Shown here: positions 7,743 to 16,731 of the stretch, piece by piece
Layout of the letters: every line of letters begins with the position of its first letter
Position numbering within the stretch: position 1 is the first letter of the stretch
Source of the DNA: Clostridiales bacterium
GTDB taxonomy: Bacteria; Bacillota; Clostridia; Christensenellales; UBA3700
Direction: 5' to 3'
NCBI GenBank assembly: GCA_015055975.1
Contig: SVHF01000017.1
Span: 1 to 40,997 of the forward strand
Length of the DNA stretch: 40,997 nt
The notes under the pieces: generated by a model
Seen by the model: only the letters and a program-made list of their open reading frames with translations
What the model was told of the DNA's origin: nothing
The model's database searches: none
Made by a program: the position numbers and the translations under genes

Positions 7743-9692
7743 ATGGATAGAATGCACGAGCTTGTAGAAAAGTTAAATGAATATGCATATCAATATTACA
7801 CATTAGATAATCCAACGGTATCTGACGTGGAATATGATAGACTTTACGATGAGCTTTTAAAGCTTGAAAAAGAGCAAGGCATCGTTTTAGACAATTCACC
7901 AACAAAGCGTGTAGGCGATGTAGTTTTAAAGAAATTCCAAACAGTTAAACATTTAGGCCGTTTATATTCTCTAGATAAATGCCAAACAAAAGAAAACATG
8001 GAAGCATGGCTAGATAAGCTTATATCTCAAAATAGAGGTAAAATGCCACTATGCTCACTAGAATATAAATTTGATGGGTTAACGATTAACCTTCTATATA
8101 GGGAAGGAAAGTTAGTTAGAGCTGCCACTCGTGGCAATGGTATTGAAGGTGAGGATGTAACAGAACAAGTAAAAACTATTCGTTGCGTACCACTATCTAT
8201 AGATTTCAAAGGAACTGTTGAAGTTCAAGGTGAAGGCATTATGCTTTTATCTGAACTTAAAAAATATAACGAAAGAGAAGATGTAACACCACTTAAAAAT
8301 GCAAGAAATGGTGTAGCGGGTGCTATTCGTAATCTTGATCCAAAAGTTACCGCACAACGTAAGCTTGAAGTTATTTGCTATAACGTAAACTACATTGAGG
8401 GTCTAGAGTTTAAAACTGGCGAAGATATGATAAACTTCATGAAAGAAAATAAGTTTAAAGTATCAACGTTCTATAAGCTTCTAGACAATAAACAAGCCAT
8501 CTTAGATGGACTTGATGAAATACTTTCACAAAGACCAAATTTAGACTTCTTAATAGATGGGGCAGTAATTAAGATAAATGATCTAAATTTAAGAGATGTA
8601 TACGGATTTACTGAAAAATTCCCAAAATGGGCAATAGCTTTTAAGTTCCCACCAGAAGAAGTAACAACAACACTAAAAGATGTTATATGGCAAGTATCAA
8701 GAACTGGAAAATTAAATCCAATTGCTGTTCTAGATCCAGTAGATTTGGCTGGGGTTACCGTATCTCGTGCAACTCTTTCAAATATATCTGAAATAAGACG
8801 TAAAGATATCCGTATTAATTCAAGAGTCTTTATCCGTCGTTCAAATGATGTAATACCAGAAATAACAGGAATAGCCGAGCATACTGAAGATTCAATTGAA
8901 GTAATTCCTCCAATTGTATGTCCAGCTTGTGGATCTCCTGTTGAATATCAAGGCGTATTTATTAAATGTACAAACAAAGATTGCGCACCAGCAATTATTT
9001 CTCAGATGACACACTTTGTATCTAGAGAGGCTATGGATATAGAAGGACTTTCAGAAAAGACGCTAGAACTTTTATATGAAGAAGGCAAGATTCAATCTTA
9101 CGCGGACATCTACGCGTTAAAATACGCGGACATGGAAGGACTGGATTCTTTTAAAGATAAAAAGATTTCTAATGTTATTCAGGCTATAAACGATTCTAAG
9201 AACACAACTCTAGATAGAGTTTTGTTTGCAATCGGTATTCCAAATATTGGTAAAAAGGCTGCAAAGCAATTAGCATATAGATTTAAAACACTAGAAGCTG
9301 CAAGGAACGCTACAAAAGATGAGCTTCTAGCTTTAGATGATTTTGGTGAAATCATGGCTGACGCTTATATTGCTTTTTGGCAAAACGAAAAGAACAACCA
9401 GAAGGTTGATAGACTTTTAGAACTTGGCGTAAAGATAGAGGAAAAAGAAGAGATAGTTGGAAAGCTAACAGGAAAGATAGTAGTTTTAACTGGCTCTCTT
9501 CCAACACTTAAGCGTTCTCAAGCAAAAGAATTAATTGAAGCAAACGGTGGACAAACTGCAGACACAATCTCTAAAGCTGTTAATTTAGTTGTAGCAGGAG
9601 AGGATGCAGGTTCAAAACTTCAAAAAGCTCAAAAGCTTGGAATTGAGATAATTGATGAAGCAAAATTATTTGAGCTTATAAATAATAATTAA
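7743..9692 (+). CDS. ligA: NAD-dependent DNA ligase LigA
   Basis: This 649-residue ligase seals nicks in duplex DNA with NAD+ during replication and repair. The N-terminal domain Ia carries the S-D-V-E-Y-D-x-L motif. The adenylation site is K109 in K-F-D-G, followed by an OB-fold. A four-cysteine zinc finger (C-P-A-C-G, then C-T-N-K-D-C) lies near residues 395-415. Helix-hairpin-helix repeats follow, and a BRCT domain (about 575-649) starts at G-K-L-T-G-K-I-V-V-L-T-G. Domain order and length match the family. AGGGTGAT just upstream serves as SD and overlaps the pcrA stop region, so it is co-transcribed with pcrA. Confidence 0.97.
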   Translation: MDRMHELVEKLNEYAYQYYTLDNPTVSDVEYDRLYDELLKLEKEQGIVLDNSPTKRVGDVVLKKFQTVKHLGRLYSLDKCQTKENMEAWLDKLISQNRGKMPLCSLEYKFDGLTINLLYREGKLVRAATRGNGIEGEDVTEQVKTIRCVPLSIDFKGTVEVQGEGIMLLSELKKYNEREDVTPLKNARNGVAGAIRNLDPKVTAQRKLEVICYNVNYIEGLEFKTGEDMINFMKENKFKVSTFYKLLDNKQAILDGLDEILSQRPNLDFLIDGAVIKINDLNLRDVYGFTEKFPKWAIAFKFPPEEVTTTLKDVIWQVSRTGKLNPIAVLDPVDLAGVTVSRATLSNISEIRRKDIRINSRVFIRRSNDVIPEITGIAEHTEDSIEVIPPIVCPACGSPVEYQGVFIKCTNKDCAPAIISQMTHFVSREAMDIEGLSEKTLELLYEEGKIQSYADIYALKYADMEGLDSFKDKKISNVIQAINDSKNTTLDRVLFAIGIPNIGKKAAKQLAYRFKTLEAARNATKDELLALDDFGEIMADAYIAFWQNEKNNQKVDRLLELGVKIEEKEEIVGKLTGKIVVLTGSLPTLKRSQAKELIEANGGQTADTISKAVNLVVAGEDAGSKLQKAQKLGIEIIDEAKLFELINNN

Positions 9693-9717
9693 ACTAAAAT
9701 AGATTCATAAAAAATTG

Positions 9718-9751
9718 CGATTAAAACATGAGTCGACTCATTGTTTAATCG
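9718..9751. repeat. 34-bp near-perfect palindrome between ligA and the pyr promoter
   Basis: CGATTAAAACATGAGTC (9718-9734) pairs with GACTCATTGTTTAATCG (9735-9751) except for two adjacent positions in each arm. The centre is GTCGAC. On the plus strand it is followed by A, not T. On the minus strand a run of six T follows, so as RNA it resembles a minus-strand terminator although no minus-strand gene is near. It may be an operator, a weak ligA terminator, or both. A tandem TTTGCATA pair lies at 9763-9778. Confidence 0.75.
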
Positions 9752-9812
9752 AAAAAGTGTAGTTTGCATATTTGCATAAATATAAATTTTGAACAAATTT
9801 AGAAAAAATATT

Positions 9813-9840
9813 TTGCTATACATACAAAGTATGCTACAAT
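9813..9840 (+). promoter_or_regulatory. Promoter of the pyr operon
   Basis: TTGCTA (9813-9818), a 16-bp spacer and TACAAT (9835-9840), with TG at 9832-9833, form an extended -10 promoter. Transcription would start near 9847, giving a leader of about 130 nt. The spacer contains the inverted repeat CATAC-AAA-GTATG (9821-9833). Confidence 0.65.
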
Positions 9841-9856
9841 ACTACCAAAGATAAAT

Positions 9857-9886
9857 CTTTAAGTTGATTCAGAGAAGTCGACAAGG
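9857..9886 (+). promoter_or_regulatory. PyrR-binding loop 1 (anti-antiterminator) of the pyr leader
   Basis: The RNA folds as lower stem CTTT/AAGG (9857-9860 with 9883-9886), a 5'-side AA bulge, upper stem GTTGATT/AGTCGAC (9863-9869 with 9876-9882) and the hexaloop CAGAGA (9870-9875). This matches the PyrR-binding hairpin pattern, with hexaloop CNGNGA and a purine bulge on the 5' side. Its 3' arm CGACAAG (9879-9885) is also the exact complement of CTTGTCG (9916-9922) in the terminator, so the two structures exclude each other. UMP-bound PyrR should stabilise this hairpin and so allow termination. pyrR itself is not in the window. Confidence 0.85.
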
Positions 9887-9911
9887 TTGCATAATTTTTA
9901 GGTTTCAATGT

Positions 9912-9946
9912 AAGTCTTGTCGTTTTCGCAAGACTTATTTTTCTTT
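9912..9946 (+). terminator. Pyr leader attenuator (intrinsic terminator)
   Basis: The stem AAGTCTTG (9912-9919) with CAAGACTT (9929-9936) has a 9-nt loop and is followed by ATTTTTCTTT. The alternative antiterminator pairs 9879-9885 with 9916-9922 and opens this stem. Confidence 0.88.
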
Positions 9947-9976
9947 AATAGGTCCAGAGAGGCCAAAAGGAGAGAC
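9941..9976 (+). promoter_or_regulatory. PyrR-binding loop 2 overlapping the pyrC Shine-Dalgarno
   Basis: GGTC (9951-9954), hexaloop CAGAGA (9955-9960) and GGCC (9961-9964) form a second PyrR-type loop, closer to consensus than loop 1. Below a 5'-side AATA bulge and a 3'-side A, TTCTTT (9941-9946) can pair with AAAGGA (9966-9971). That stem takes in the SD AAAGGAGAG of pyrC. PyrR binding would be expected to hold the SD in a stem, a translational control in addition to attenuation. The lower stem reuses the terminator's T-tract. Confidence 0.7.
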
Positions 9977-9977
9977 G

Positions 9978-11183
9978 ATGGAGATAAAAGCAAATTACTG
10001 TATCCCTACAAAATATCAAAAAACTATATTAGATAGTTTTTCAAAGATGGAGTCTCTTCAAAAATATAATACTAATCAATATACAATCTTACTTGGTTTT
10101 TGTGATGTGCATGTACACTTTAGAGAACCAGGTTTTTCATATAAAGAGACAATTAAAACTGGAGCTTTAGCTGCAGCTCGAGGTGGCTATACATCAGTTT
10201 TAACTATGCCTAATTTAAATCCAGTTCCAGATTCAATAGAAAATCTACAACAACAACTAGACATCATAAACCAAGATGCTTGCATCGAAGTTCTACCATA
10301 TGGCGCTATAACAGTTGGCGAAAAAGGTGAAGAGCTTTCGGATATGGATGGCATGAAAGATAACGTTGTTGCTTTTTCAGATGATGGAAGAGGCTTACAA
10401 AGAGCTGAGATGATGGAAAAAGCTATGATTAAAGCAAAATCATTAGGAAAGATAATTGTAGCTCACTGTGAAGTTAATTCGCTTTTAAATGGCGGATATA
10501 TCCATGATGGAAAATACGCAAAGCTTCATAATCACAAAGGTATATGTTCAGCATCTGAATATGAGCAAATCGCAAGAGATTGTGAAATAGCTAAAAAGGT
10601 AGGCGCTAAATACCATGTATGTCATATCTCAACTAAAGAAAGTGTAGAGATTATTCGTCAAGCAAAAAAAGATGGCGTTGATGTAACATGCGAAACAGCA
10701 CCACATTATTTAATACTTGATGATTCTATGTTAAAGGAAGAAGGCAAGTGGAAAATGAATCCACCGCTTAGAGATATTTCAGATAAAGAAGCTTTAATTC
10801 AAGGCATCATTGATGGAACAATCGACTGCATTGCAACAGATCATGCTCCACATTCTCAAGAAGAAAAAGCAAAAGGTTTAGAAAAGAGCCCATTTGGAAT
10901 AGTAGGCATTGAGACAGCTTTCCAAGAATTATACACAAATCTAGTTTTAAAGAATGTAATAACTCTTGAAAAGGCACTAGAACTTCTAGTTGTAAACCCA
11001 AGAAATAGATTTAATATTGCGCTAAATGAGGATTTCAGCATTTGGGATTTAAACAAAAAGGTAATAATTGATCCAAAAGATTTCTTATCTATGGGCAAAG
11101 CAACTCCATTTGAAGGAAATGAAGTAATTGGTGAAAACCAAGTAACCGTATATAACGGAAATATAGTATATAGAAAAATTTAA
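9978..11183 (+). CDS. pyrC: Dihydroorotase PyrC
   Basis: This 401-residue zinc amidohydrolase closes N-carbamoyl-aspartate to dihydroorotate, step three of pyrimidine synthesis. D-V-H-V-H-F-R-E-P-G carries the HxH metal ligands and substrate Arg. H-C-E and H-I-S supply further ligands, and A-T-D-H-A-P-H near residue 280 holds the catalytic Asp. The N-terminal strand region before the HxH is shorter than in Bacillus PyrC (about 425 residues), so part of the small beta-sandwich is reduced. The ATG at 9978 is chosen because AGGAGAG lies 5 bp upstream; an upstream extension would run through the PyrR leader. First gene of the operon. Confidence 0.95.
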   Translation: MEIKANYCIPTKYQKTILDSFSKMESLQKYNTNQYTILLGFCDVHVHFREPGFSYKETIKTGALAAARGGYTSVLTMPNLNPVPDSIENLQQQLDIINQDACIEVLPYGAITVGEKGEELSDMDGMKDNVVAFSDDGRGLQRAEMMEKAMIKAKSLGKIIVAHCEVNSLLNGGYIHDGKYAKLHNHKGICSASEYEQIARDCEIAKKVGAKYHVCHISTKESVEIIRQAKKDGVDVTCETAPHYLILDDSMLKEEGKWKMNPPLRDISDKEALIQGIIDGTIDCIATDHAPHSQEEKAKGLEKSPFGIVGIETAFQELYTNLVLKNVITLEKALELLVVNPRNRFNIALNEDFSIWDLNKKVIIDPKDFLSMGKATPFEGNEVIGENQVTVYNGNIVYRKI

Positions 11184-11206
11184 TTAGCTTAGGAGGCTAA
11201 AGGTAT

Positions 11207-14200
11207 ATGGCAAAGAGAAAGGATATCAAAAAGATTTTAATCATCGGTTCAGGTCCAATTGTTATTGGACAAGCTGCAGAGTTTGACTATGCAGGAACAC
11301 AAGCATGTCTTGCTTTGAAAGAAGAAGGTTATGAAGTAGTATTGGTTAACTCAAACCCAGCTACAATCATGACAGACACAACAATAGCAGACAAGGTTTA
11401 TATGGAACCTCTAACACTTGAATACATTGCAAAGATCTTACGTTATGAAAGACCAGATGCAATCGTTCCAGGAATCGGTGGACAAACAGGACTAAATCTT
11501 GCAATGCAATTAGAAAAGAAGGGAGTTTTAAAAGAATGTAATGTAGAACTTTTAGGTACTCCATCTACATCAATTGAAAGAGCCGAAGATAGAGAACTAT
11601 TCAAGGAAATGTGTCAATCAATTGGAGAACCAGTTATTCCATCTGAAATTACATATTCAGTAGAAGAAGCTATAAAGGCAGCAGACGACATCGGTTATCC
11701 AGTAGTTTTAAGACCAGCATTCACTTTAGGCGGAACAGGTGGCGGTTTTGCTAACAACAAAGAAGAATTAATCGAAGTTGCTACAAACGGTTTCCAATTA
11801 TCTCCAGTTCATCAAGTATTAGTTGAAAAATCTGTAAAGGGATATAAAGAAATTGAGTTCGAAGTTATGAGAGACTCAAACGATAAAGCTATAACAATTT
11901 GCGGGATGGAAAACGTTGACCCAGTTGGCGTACATACAGGGGACTCAATCGTTGTAGCTCCAATTATGTCTTTAAATGATCACGACCTAAAAATGTTAAA
12001 CGACTCTGCCATAAAGATCATTAAGGAATTAAAAATCGAAGGTGGATGTAATGTACAATTCGCACTTAATCCAAATTCTTCAGAATATTATTTAATCGAA
12101 GTTAACCCAAGAGTATCTAGATCTTCAGCTCTTGCTTCAAAAGCATCAGGATATCCAATTGCAAGAGTTACTGCAAAGATTGCTGTAGGTATGGCTCTTG
12201 AAGATATTAAGGTTGGTGGAACAACTGCAGATAAAGAACCATCTTTAGATTATGTAGTTGCTAAGTTCCCAAGATTCCCATTTGATAAATTCTCAACAGC
12301 TTCAAATATGTTAGGAACACAAATGAAAGCAACAGGTGAAGTTATGTCAATTGGTGCTAACCTTGAAGAATGTTTCTTAAAGGCTACAAGATCTCTAGAA
12401 GTAGGGGTTACACACATCTACGTTTCTAAGTTCGACAACATGTCAAAAGAAGAATTAATGGCATATGTATCTGAATTTAGAGCAGATAACATCTTCGCAA
12501 TCGCAGAACTTGTTGCTCGTGGAGCTACTGTTGAAGAGATGTCAAAAGTTACTATGATTACACCACTATTCCTAGAAGCTATAAAGAGAATAGTAGATAA
12601 AGAATATGAATTAAAAGATAACGTTAAGAATGCTGAAGTTCTAAAGTCTGCAAAGGTTCTAGGATTTTCAGATAAGTTCATCGCTAAGCTTTGGAACATG
12701 AAAGAAATCGAAGTTACAAACTTCAGAAAAGAGCATAACATCAAGCCAATCTTCAAGATGGTTGATACTCTACATTCTGGAGCTTACATCCCATATTTCT
12801 ATTCAACATACACAGGGGATAAGAGCGAATCAATAATTACAGATAAAAAGAAGATAATAGTTCTAGGTGCTGGTCCAATCAGAATTGGCCAAGGTGTAGA
12901 ATTCGACTATTCAACAGTTCATGCTGTAACAACAATCAAAAAGTCTGGATACGAAGCAATCATCATTAACAATAACCCAGAAACAGTATCTACAGACTAC
13001 ACAACATCAGATAAGTTATACTTTGAACCTCTAACTCCAGAAGATGTTATGAACATTATAGATTATGAAAACCCAGAAGGAGCTATTGCAACTTTAGGTG
13101 GTCAAACAGCAATCAACCTTGCTCAACCACTAACTGATAGAGGAGTAAAGATTATCGGTACAGATTGCGAAGCCATCGATAGAGCAGAAAATAGAGACTT
13201 ATTTGAAAAACTTCTAAAGAAATTAGATATCCCTCAACCAGAAGGATGCGCAGTAACAAAGATTGAAGACGGTGTAGCAGCTGCTGCAAGAATCGGATAC
13301 CCAGTTTTGGTTAGACCATCATTTGTATTAGGTGGCCGTGCTATGCAAATCGTATCTGATGAAAAGCAATTACGTCACTATTTAAAGACAGCCGTTGAAA
13401 TCGATGAAGATAAGCCAGTTTTGGTAGATAAATACATCGTTGGTAAGGAAGTTGAAGTTGACGCTATATGCGATGGAAGAGACGTATTCGTTCCAGGTAT
13501 CATGGAATTAGTAGAGAGAACTGGTATCCACTCAGGTGACTCAATCTCTGTATATCCAGCATTCTCAATTTCAAATAAGGTAAAGGGAATCATCCTACAA
13601 TATGCTAAGAAGCTTGGCCTTGGCATTGGTATCAAGGGTCTATACAATATCCAATTCATCGTAGATAAAGATGAAAAGGTATATATCATCGAAGTTAACC
13701 CAAGATCATCTAGAACAGTTCCATTCTTATCTAAGGCTACTGGATATTCTTTAGCAGATATTGCAACAGAAGTAATCATGGGTAAGACTCTAAAGGAACA
13801 AGGTATCTTTGATATCTACCCAGAAGAAAAGAAGCGTTGGTATGTAAAAGTTCCAGTATTCTCATTCAATAAATTAAGAGGATTGGACGCATATCTTTCT
13901 CCAGAAATGAAATCTACAGGTGAAGCAATCGGATACGATGACAAATTAAATAGAGCTCTATATAAGGCACTTCAAGCATCTGGCATGAAGCTAAGAAATT
14001 ATGGTACAGTATTTGTAACAGTTGCTGATGCAGATAAAGAAGAAGTATTACCTTTAATTAGACGTTTCTATAACCTAGGATTCAATATCATGGCTACAAA
14101 GGGAACAGCAAACTTCTTAATCGAGCATGGTATTAGAACACACGTATTAAAGAAGATTTCAGATGGTTCTGATGACATTAAAAATGCAATTAGATCAGGA

Positions 14201-14383
14201 TTCATAAACTATGTAATCAATACATCAGATGTAGCAGCACTAAATCAACAAAACGATGGCTACACAATAAGAAAATATGCAATTGAAAGTAACGTTACAA
14301 TGTTCACATCTCTAGATACAGTAAAGGTTCTTTTGGATGTTTTAGATGAAACAACAATTCGTATCTCTACAATCGATGCATAA
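11207..14383 (+). CDS. carB: Carbamoyl-phosphate synthase large subunit CarB
   Basis: This 1058-residue enzyme makes carbamoyl phosphate from bicarbonate, two ATP and ammonia. Two homologous halves are visible: I-I-G-S-G-P-I-V-I-G-Q-A-A-E-F-D-Y-A near residue 12 and V-L-G-A-G-P-I-R-I-G-Q-G-V-E-F-D-Y near 555. Each has an ATP-grasp domain with V-R-P-[AS]-F-x-L-G-G and E-V-N-P-R-[VS]-S-R. The C-terminal ~130 residues are the MGS-like allosteric domain that binds UMP and related effectors. AGGAGG lies just upstream. Full length and intact. The glutaminase subunit gene carA, normally directly upstream, is missing from this operon; it may be elsewhere in the genome. Confidence 0.97.
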   Translation: MAKRKDIKKILIIGSGPIVIGQAAEFDYAGTQACLALKEEGYEVVLVNSNPATIMTDTTIADKVYMEPLTLEYIAKILRYERPDAIVPGIGGQTGLNLAMQLEKKGVLKECNVELLGTPSTSIERAEDRELFKEMCQSIGEPVIPSEITYSVEEAIKAADDIGYPVVLRPAFTLGGTGGGFANNKEELIEVATNGFQLSPVHQVLVEKSVKGYKEIEFEVMRDSNDKAITICGMENVDPVGVHTGDSIVVAPIMSLNDHDLKMLNDSAIKIIKELKIEGGCNVQFALNPNSSEYYLIEVNPRVSRSSALASKASGYPIARVTAKIAVGMALEDIKVGGTTADKEPSLDYVVAKFPRFPFDKFSTASNMLGTQMKATGEVMSIGANLEECFLKATRSLEVGVTHIYVSKFDNMSKEELMAYVSEFRADNIFAIAELVARGATVEEMSKVTMITPLFLEAIKRIVDKEYELKDNVKNAEVLKSAKVLGFSDKFIAKLWNMKEIEVTNFRKEHNIKPIFKMVDTLHSGAYIPYFYSTYTGDKSESIITDKKKIIVLGAGPIRIGQGVEFDYSTVHAVTTIKKSGYEAIIINNNPETVSTDYTTSDKLYFEPLTPEDVMNIIDYENPEGAIATLGGQTAINLAQPLTDRGVKIIGTDCEAIDRAENRDLFEKLLKKLDIPQPEGCAVTKIEDGVAAAARIGYPVLVRPSFVLGGRAMQIVSDEKQLRHYLKTAVEIDEDKPVLVDKYIVGKEVEVDAICDGRDVFVPGIMELVERTGIHSGDSISVYPAFSISNKVKGIILQYAKKLGLGIGIKGLYNIQFIVDKDEKVYIIEVNPRSSRTVPFLSKATGYSLADIATEVIMGKTLKEQGIFDIYPEEKKRWYVKVPVFSFNKLRGLDAYLSPEMKSTGEAIGYDDKLNRALYKALQASGMKLRNYGTVFVTVADADKEEVLPLIRRFYNLGFNIMATKGTANFLIEHGIRTHVLKKISDGSDDIKNAIRSGFINYVINTSDVAALNQQNDGYTIRKYAIESNVTMFTSLDTVKVLLDVLDETTIRISTIDA

Positions 14384-14392
14384 AGGAAAATA

Positions 14393-15130
14393 ATGAAACA
14401 ATCAATATTTGAAATAAGCGAAAATATCCCACTAACAAAAAGCGTTTATAAAATGACGCTTTTGGGGGATACTAGCGATATAACAAAACCAGGCCAATTT
14501 GTAAATATCAAATTAGATGGATTATTCCTTCGCCGTCCAATATCTGTAAACGATGTAGAGGGCGACAAATTAACTTTAATCTACAAAGTTGTAGGAAAAG
14601 GAACTGAGCAAATGTCTAATATGGTATGTGGCGAAACGCTAGACATCTTAACAGGACTTGGCAATGGCTACGATATATCTAAATCAGGCAAAAACCCACT
14701 TTTAATTGGAGGTGGCGTTGGTGTGCCTCCACTATATATGCTAGCAAAGAGGTTAATTGAAAAAGGTGAAGATGTATCTGTTATTTTAGGCTTTAACACT
14801 AAAGATGAAATATTCTATGAAGACGAATTTAAAGCTATAGGGGCTAAAGTTTATGTAACTACGGTTGATGGCTCATATGGTATAAAAGGATTCGTTACAA
14901 CCCCTATGGAGAGCTTAGATTATACATATACATACACATGCGGCCCAGAGCCAATGTTAAAGGCTGTATATAAGACAGCAACCACATCTGGCGAATATTC
15001 TTTTGAAGAGAGAATGGGATGTGGATTTGGAGCTTGCATGGGATGTAGCTGCAAAACACTATATGGCAATAAGAGAATCTGTAAAGATGGTCCAGTTTTA
15101 GTTAAGGAGGAAATAATATGGGAAAAATGA
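14393..15130 (+). CDS. pyrK: Dihydroorotate dehydrogenase B electron-transfer subunit PyrK
   Basis: This 245-residue protein passes electrons from the PyrD FMN through FAD and a 2Fe-2S centre to NAD+. The N-terminal ferredoxin-reductase-like barrel has the R-R-P-I-S-V FAD motif, the middle has the NAD motif G-G-G-V-G-V-P-P-L-Y, and the C-terminal end has four cysteines in C-G-F-G-A-C-M-G-C-x-C plus C at R-I-C-K-D-G-P-V for the cluster. Its last codons overlap the pyrD start by 13 nt, so the two subunits are translationally coupled. Length is normal. Confidence 0.96.
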   Translation: MKQSIFEISENIPLTKSVYKMTLLGDTSDITKPGQFVNIKLDGLFLRRPISVNDVEGDKLTLIYKVVGKGTEQMSNMVCGETLDILTGLGNGYDISKSGKNPLLIGGGVGVPPLYMLAKRLIEKGEDVSVILGFNTKDEIFYEDEFKAIGAKVYVTTVDGSYGIKGFVTTPMESLDYTYTYTCGPEPMLKAVYKTATTSGEYSFEERMGCGFGACMGCSCKTLYGNKRICKDGPVLVKEEIIWEK

Positions 15131-16029
15131 GTGTAAACCTTTTAGGGATAGAATTAGATAACCCAATTATTCCTGCATCTGGAACATTTGGCTTTGGATA
15201 TGAATTCAATGAATTATATGACATAAATATACTTGGAACATTTTCATTCAAAGGCACAACTAAAGATCCTCGTTTTGGAAATCCAACACCAAGAATAGCT
15301 GAATGTCCAGCAGGCATGATTAACGCAGTAGGGCTACAAAACCCAGGAGTTGAAAAAGTTATATCTGAAGAACTTCCAAAATTGACAAAAGTATTCCATA
15401 AAAAAGTTATGGCAAATGTATCGGGATTTTCTGTTGAAGATTATGCATATACTTGCGAAAAGATAGATAAAGAGGATTGTGTTGGTTGGATAGAAGTAAA
15501 TGTTTCTTGTCCAAACGTACATGGTGGCGGAATGAGCTTTGGAACATCTCCAGAAGCTGCAAGTGAAGTTGTAAGAGCAGTAAAGAAGGTAACAACAAAG
15601 CCTATAATTGTAAAGTTATCTCCAAATGTAACAGATATAGTAGCAATTGCAAAAGCTTGTGAAGAAGCTGGCGCTGATGGAATAAGTTTAGTTAATACAT
15701 TCTTAGGTATGAGAATAGATTTGAATAAGAAAAAGCCAGTTATAGCAAATAAAATGGGAGGCTTTTCTGGACCTGCTATTTTCCCAATAGCGCTAAGAAT
15801 GGTTTATCAAGTATCTCATGCAGTTAAGATTCCAGTTGTAGGAATGGGGGGAGTTAGTTCTGCCGAAGATGTTATAGAGATGATGCTAGCAGGCGCTACA
15901 GCAGTTGAAGTTGGAGCTGCCAATTTAGTTGATCCATTTGCTTGCAAAAAAATAATTGAAGATTTACCAAGGGTAATGGAAAAGTATAAAATAGAATCAC
16001 TAGAAAGTATTATTGGAGGTTGTGAATAA
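15118..16029 (+). CDS. pyrD: Dihydroorotate dehydrogenase B catalytic subunit PyrD (class 1B)
   Basis: This 303-residue FMN-containing TIM barrel oxidises dihydroorotate to orotate. Visible motifs are the N-terminal [23 protein letters not shown] with the catalytic cysteine in the nearby loop, V-K-L-S-P-N-V, and [10 protein letters not shown] at the phosphate site. The class 1B assignment rests on its partner pyrK immediately upstream. The ATG follows AAGGAGG inside the end of pyrK, and the stop shares one base with the pyrF start. Confidence 0.97.
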   Translation: MGKMSVNLLGIELDNPIIPASGTFGFGYEFNELYDINILGTFSFKGTTKDPRFGNPTPRIAECPAGMINAVGLQNPGVEKVISEELPKLTKVFHKKVMANVSGFSVEDYAYTCEKIDKEDCVGWIEVNVSCPNVHGGGMSFGTSPEAASEVVRAVKKVTTKPIIVKLSPNVTDIVAIAKACEEAGADGISLVNTFLGMRIDLNKKKPVIANKMGGFSGPAIFPIALRMVYQVSHAVKIPVVGMGGVSSAEDVIEMMLAGATAVEVGAANLVDPFACKKIIEDLPRVMEKYKIESLESIIGGCE

Positions 16030-16730
16030 TGGGAAGAGACGTAATCATTGCTTGCGATTTTGATAGCGCCGAAAAGACATTGGCATTTTTAGACCAATTC
16101 AAAGGAAGAAAACCATTTGTTAAAATTGGTATGGAATTATACTACGCAGAAGGTCCAGCAATTGTAAAAGCTTTAAAGGAAAGAGGCCATAAGATCTTTT
16201 TGGATTTAAAACTTCATGATATTCCAAATACAGTTAAAAAGTCTATGGCAGTTTTATCTAGACTTGATGTAGATATGACAAATCTTCACGCTGCTGGCAC
16301 AATCAATATGATGAAAGCAGCAATTGAAGGATTAACAAGAGAAGATGGAACACGTCCACTTTTAATTGCCGTAACACAACTAACTTCTACAGATCAAGAA
16401 TCTATGACAAAGGATTTATTAATAGAAAAGCCAATTGATGAAGTTGTTATGCATTATGCTAAAAACGCAAAGGAAGCAGGATTGGATGGTGTAGTTTGTT
16501 CGCCACTTGAGGCTGAAAAAGTCCATACATCTTGTGGAAAAGAATTTTTAACAGTAACTCCAGGGGTTAGATTTGCAGATGGAGATATAGGCGATCAAAA
16601 GAGAGTTATGACCCCTGCTCAAGCAAAAGCAATCGGTTCTGACTATATCGTAGTTGGAAGACCAATAACAGCAGCTCAAGATCCAGTTGCTGCATATGAA
16701 AGATGTTTAAAAGAATTCGTAGGAGACTGA
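16029..16730 (+). CDS. pyrF: Orotidine 5'-phosphate decarboxylase PyrF
   Basis: This 233-residue TIM-barrel enzyme converts OMP to UMP, the last step of de novo synthesis. The catalytic Lys-Asp-Lys-Asp set is visible as K32, D59, K61 and D64 in [13 protein letters not shown]. The phosphate-binding end is T-P-G-V-R and V-V-G-R-P-I-T. The start overlaps the pyrD stop by one base. Length matches the PyrF type of Bacillota. Confidence 0.97.
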   Translation: MGRDVIIACDFDSAEKTLAFLDQFKGRKPFVKIGMELYYAEGPAIVKALKERGHKIFLDLKLHDIPNTVKKSMAVLSRLDVDMTNLHAAGTINMMKAAIEGLTREDGTRPLLIAVTQLTSTDQESMTKDLLIEKPIDEVVMHYAKNAKEAGLDGVVCSPLEAEKVHTSCGKEFLTVTPGVRFADGDIGDQKRVMTPAQAKAIGSDYIVVGRPITAAQDPVAAYERCLKEFVGD

Positions 16731-16731
16731 T

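Noticed and set aside
9864..9977. N-terminal extension of PyrC
   Set aside because: The added codons would translate the PyrR-binding leader and the terminator; SD and homology support 9978.
12418..12756. 112-codon minus-strand frame inside carB
   Set aside because: Shadow of a strongly conserved coding frame, with no SD or context; similar minus-strand shadows occur within pyrD, fmt, uvrC and hprK.
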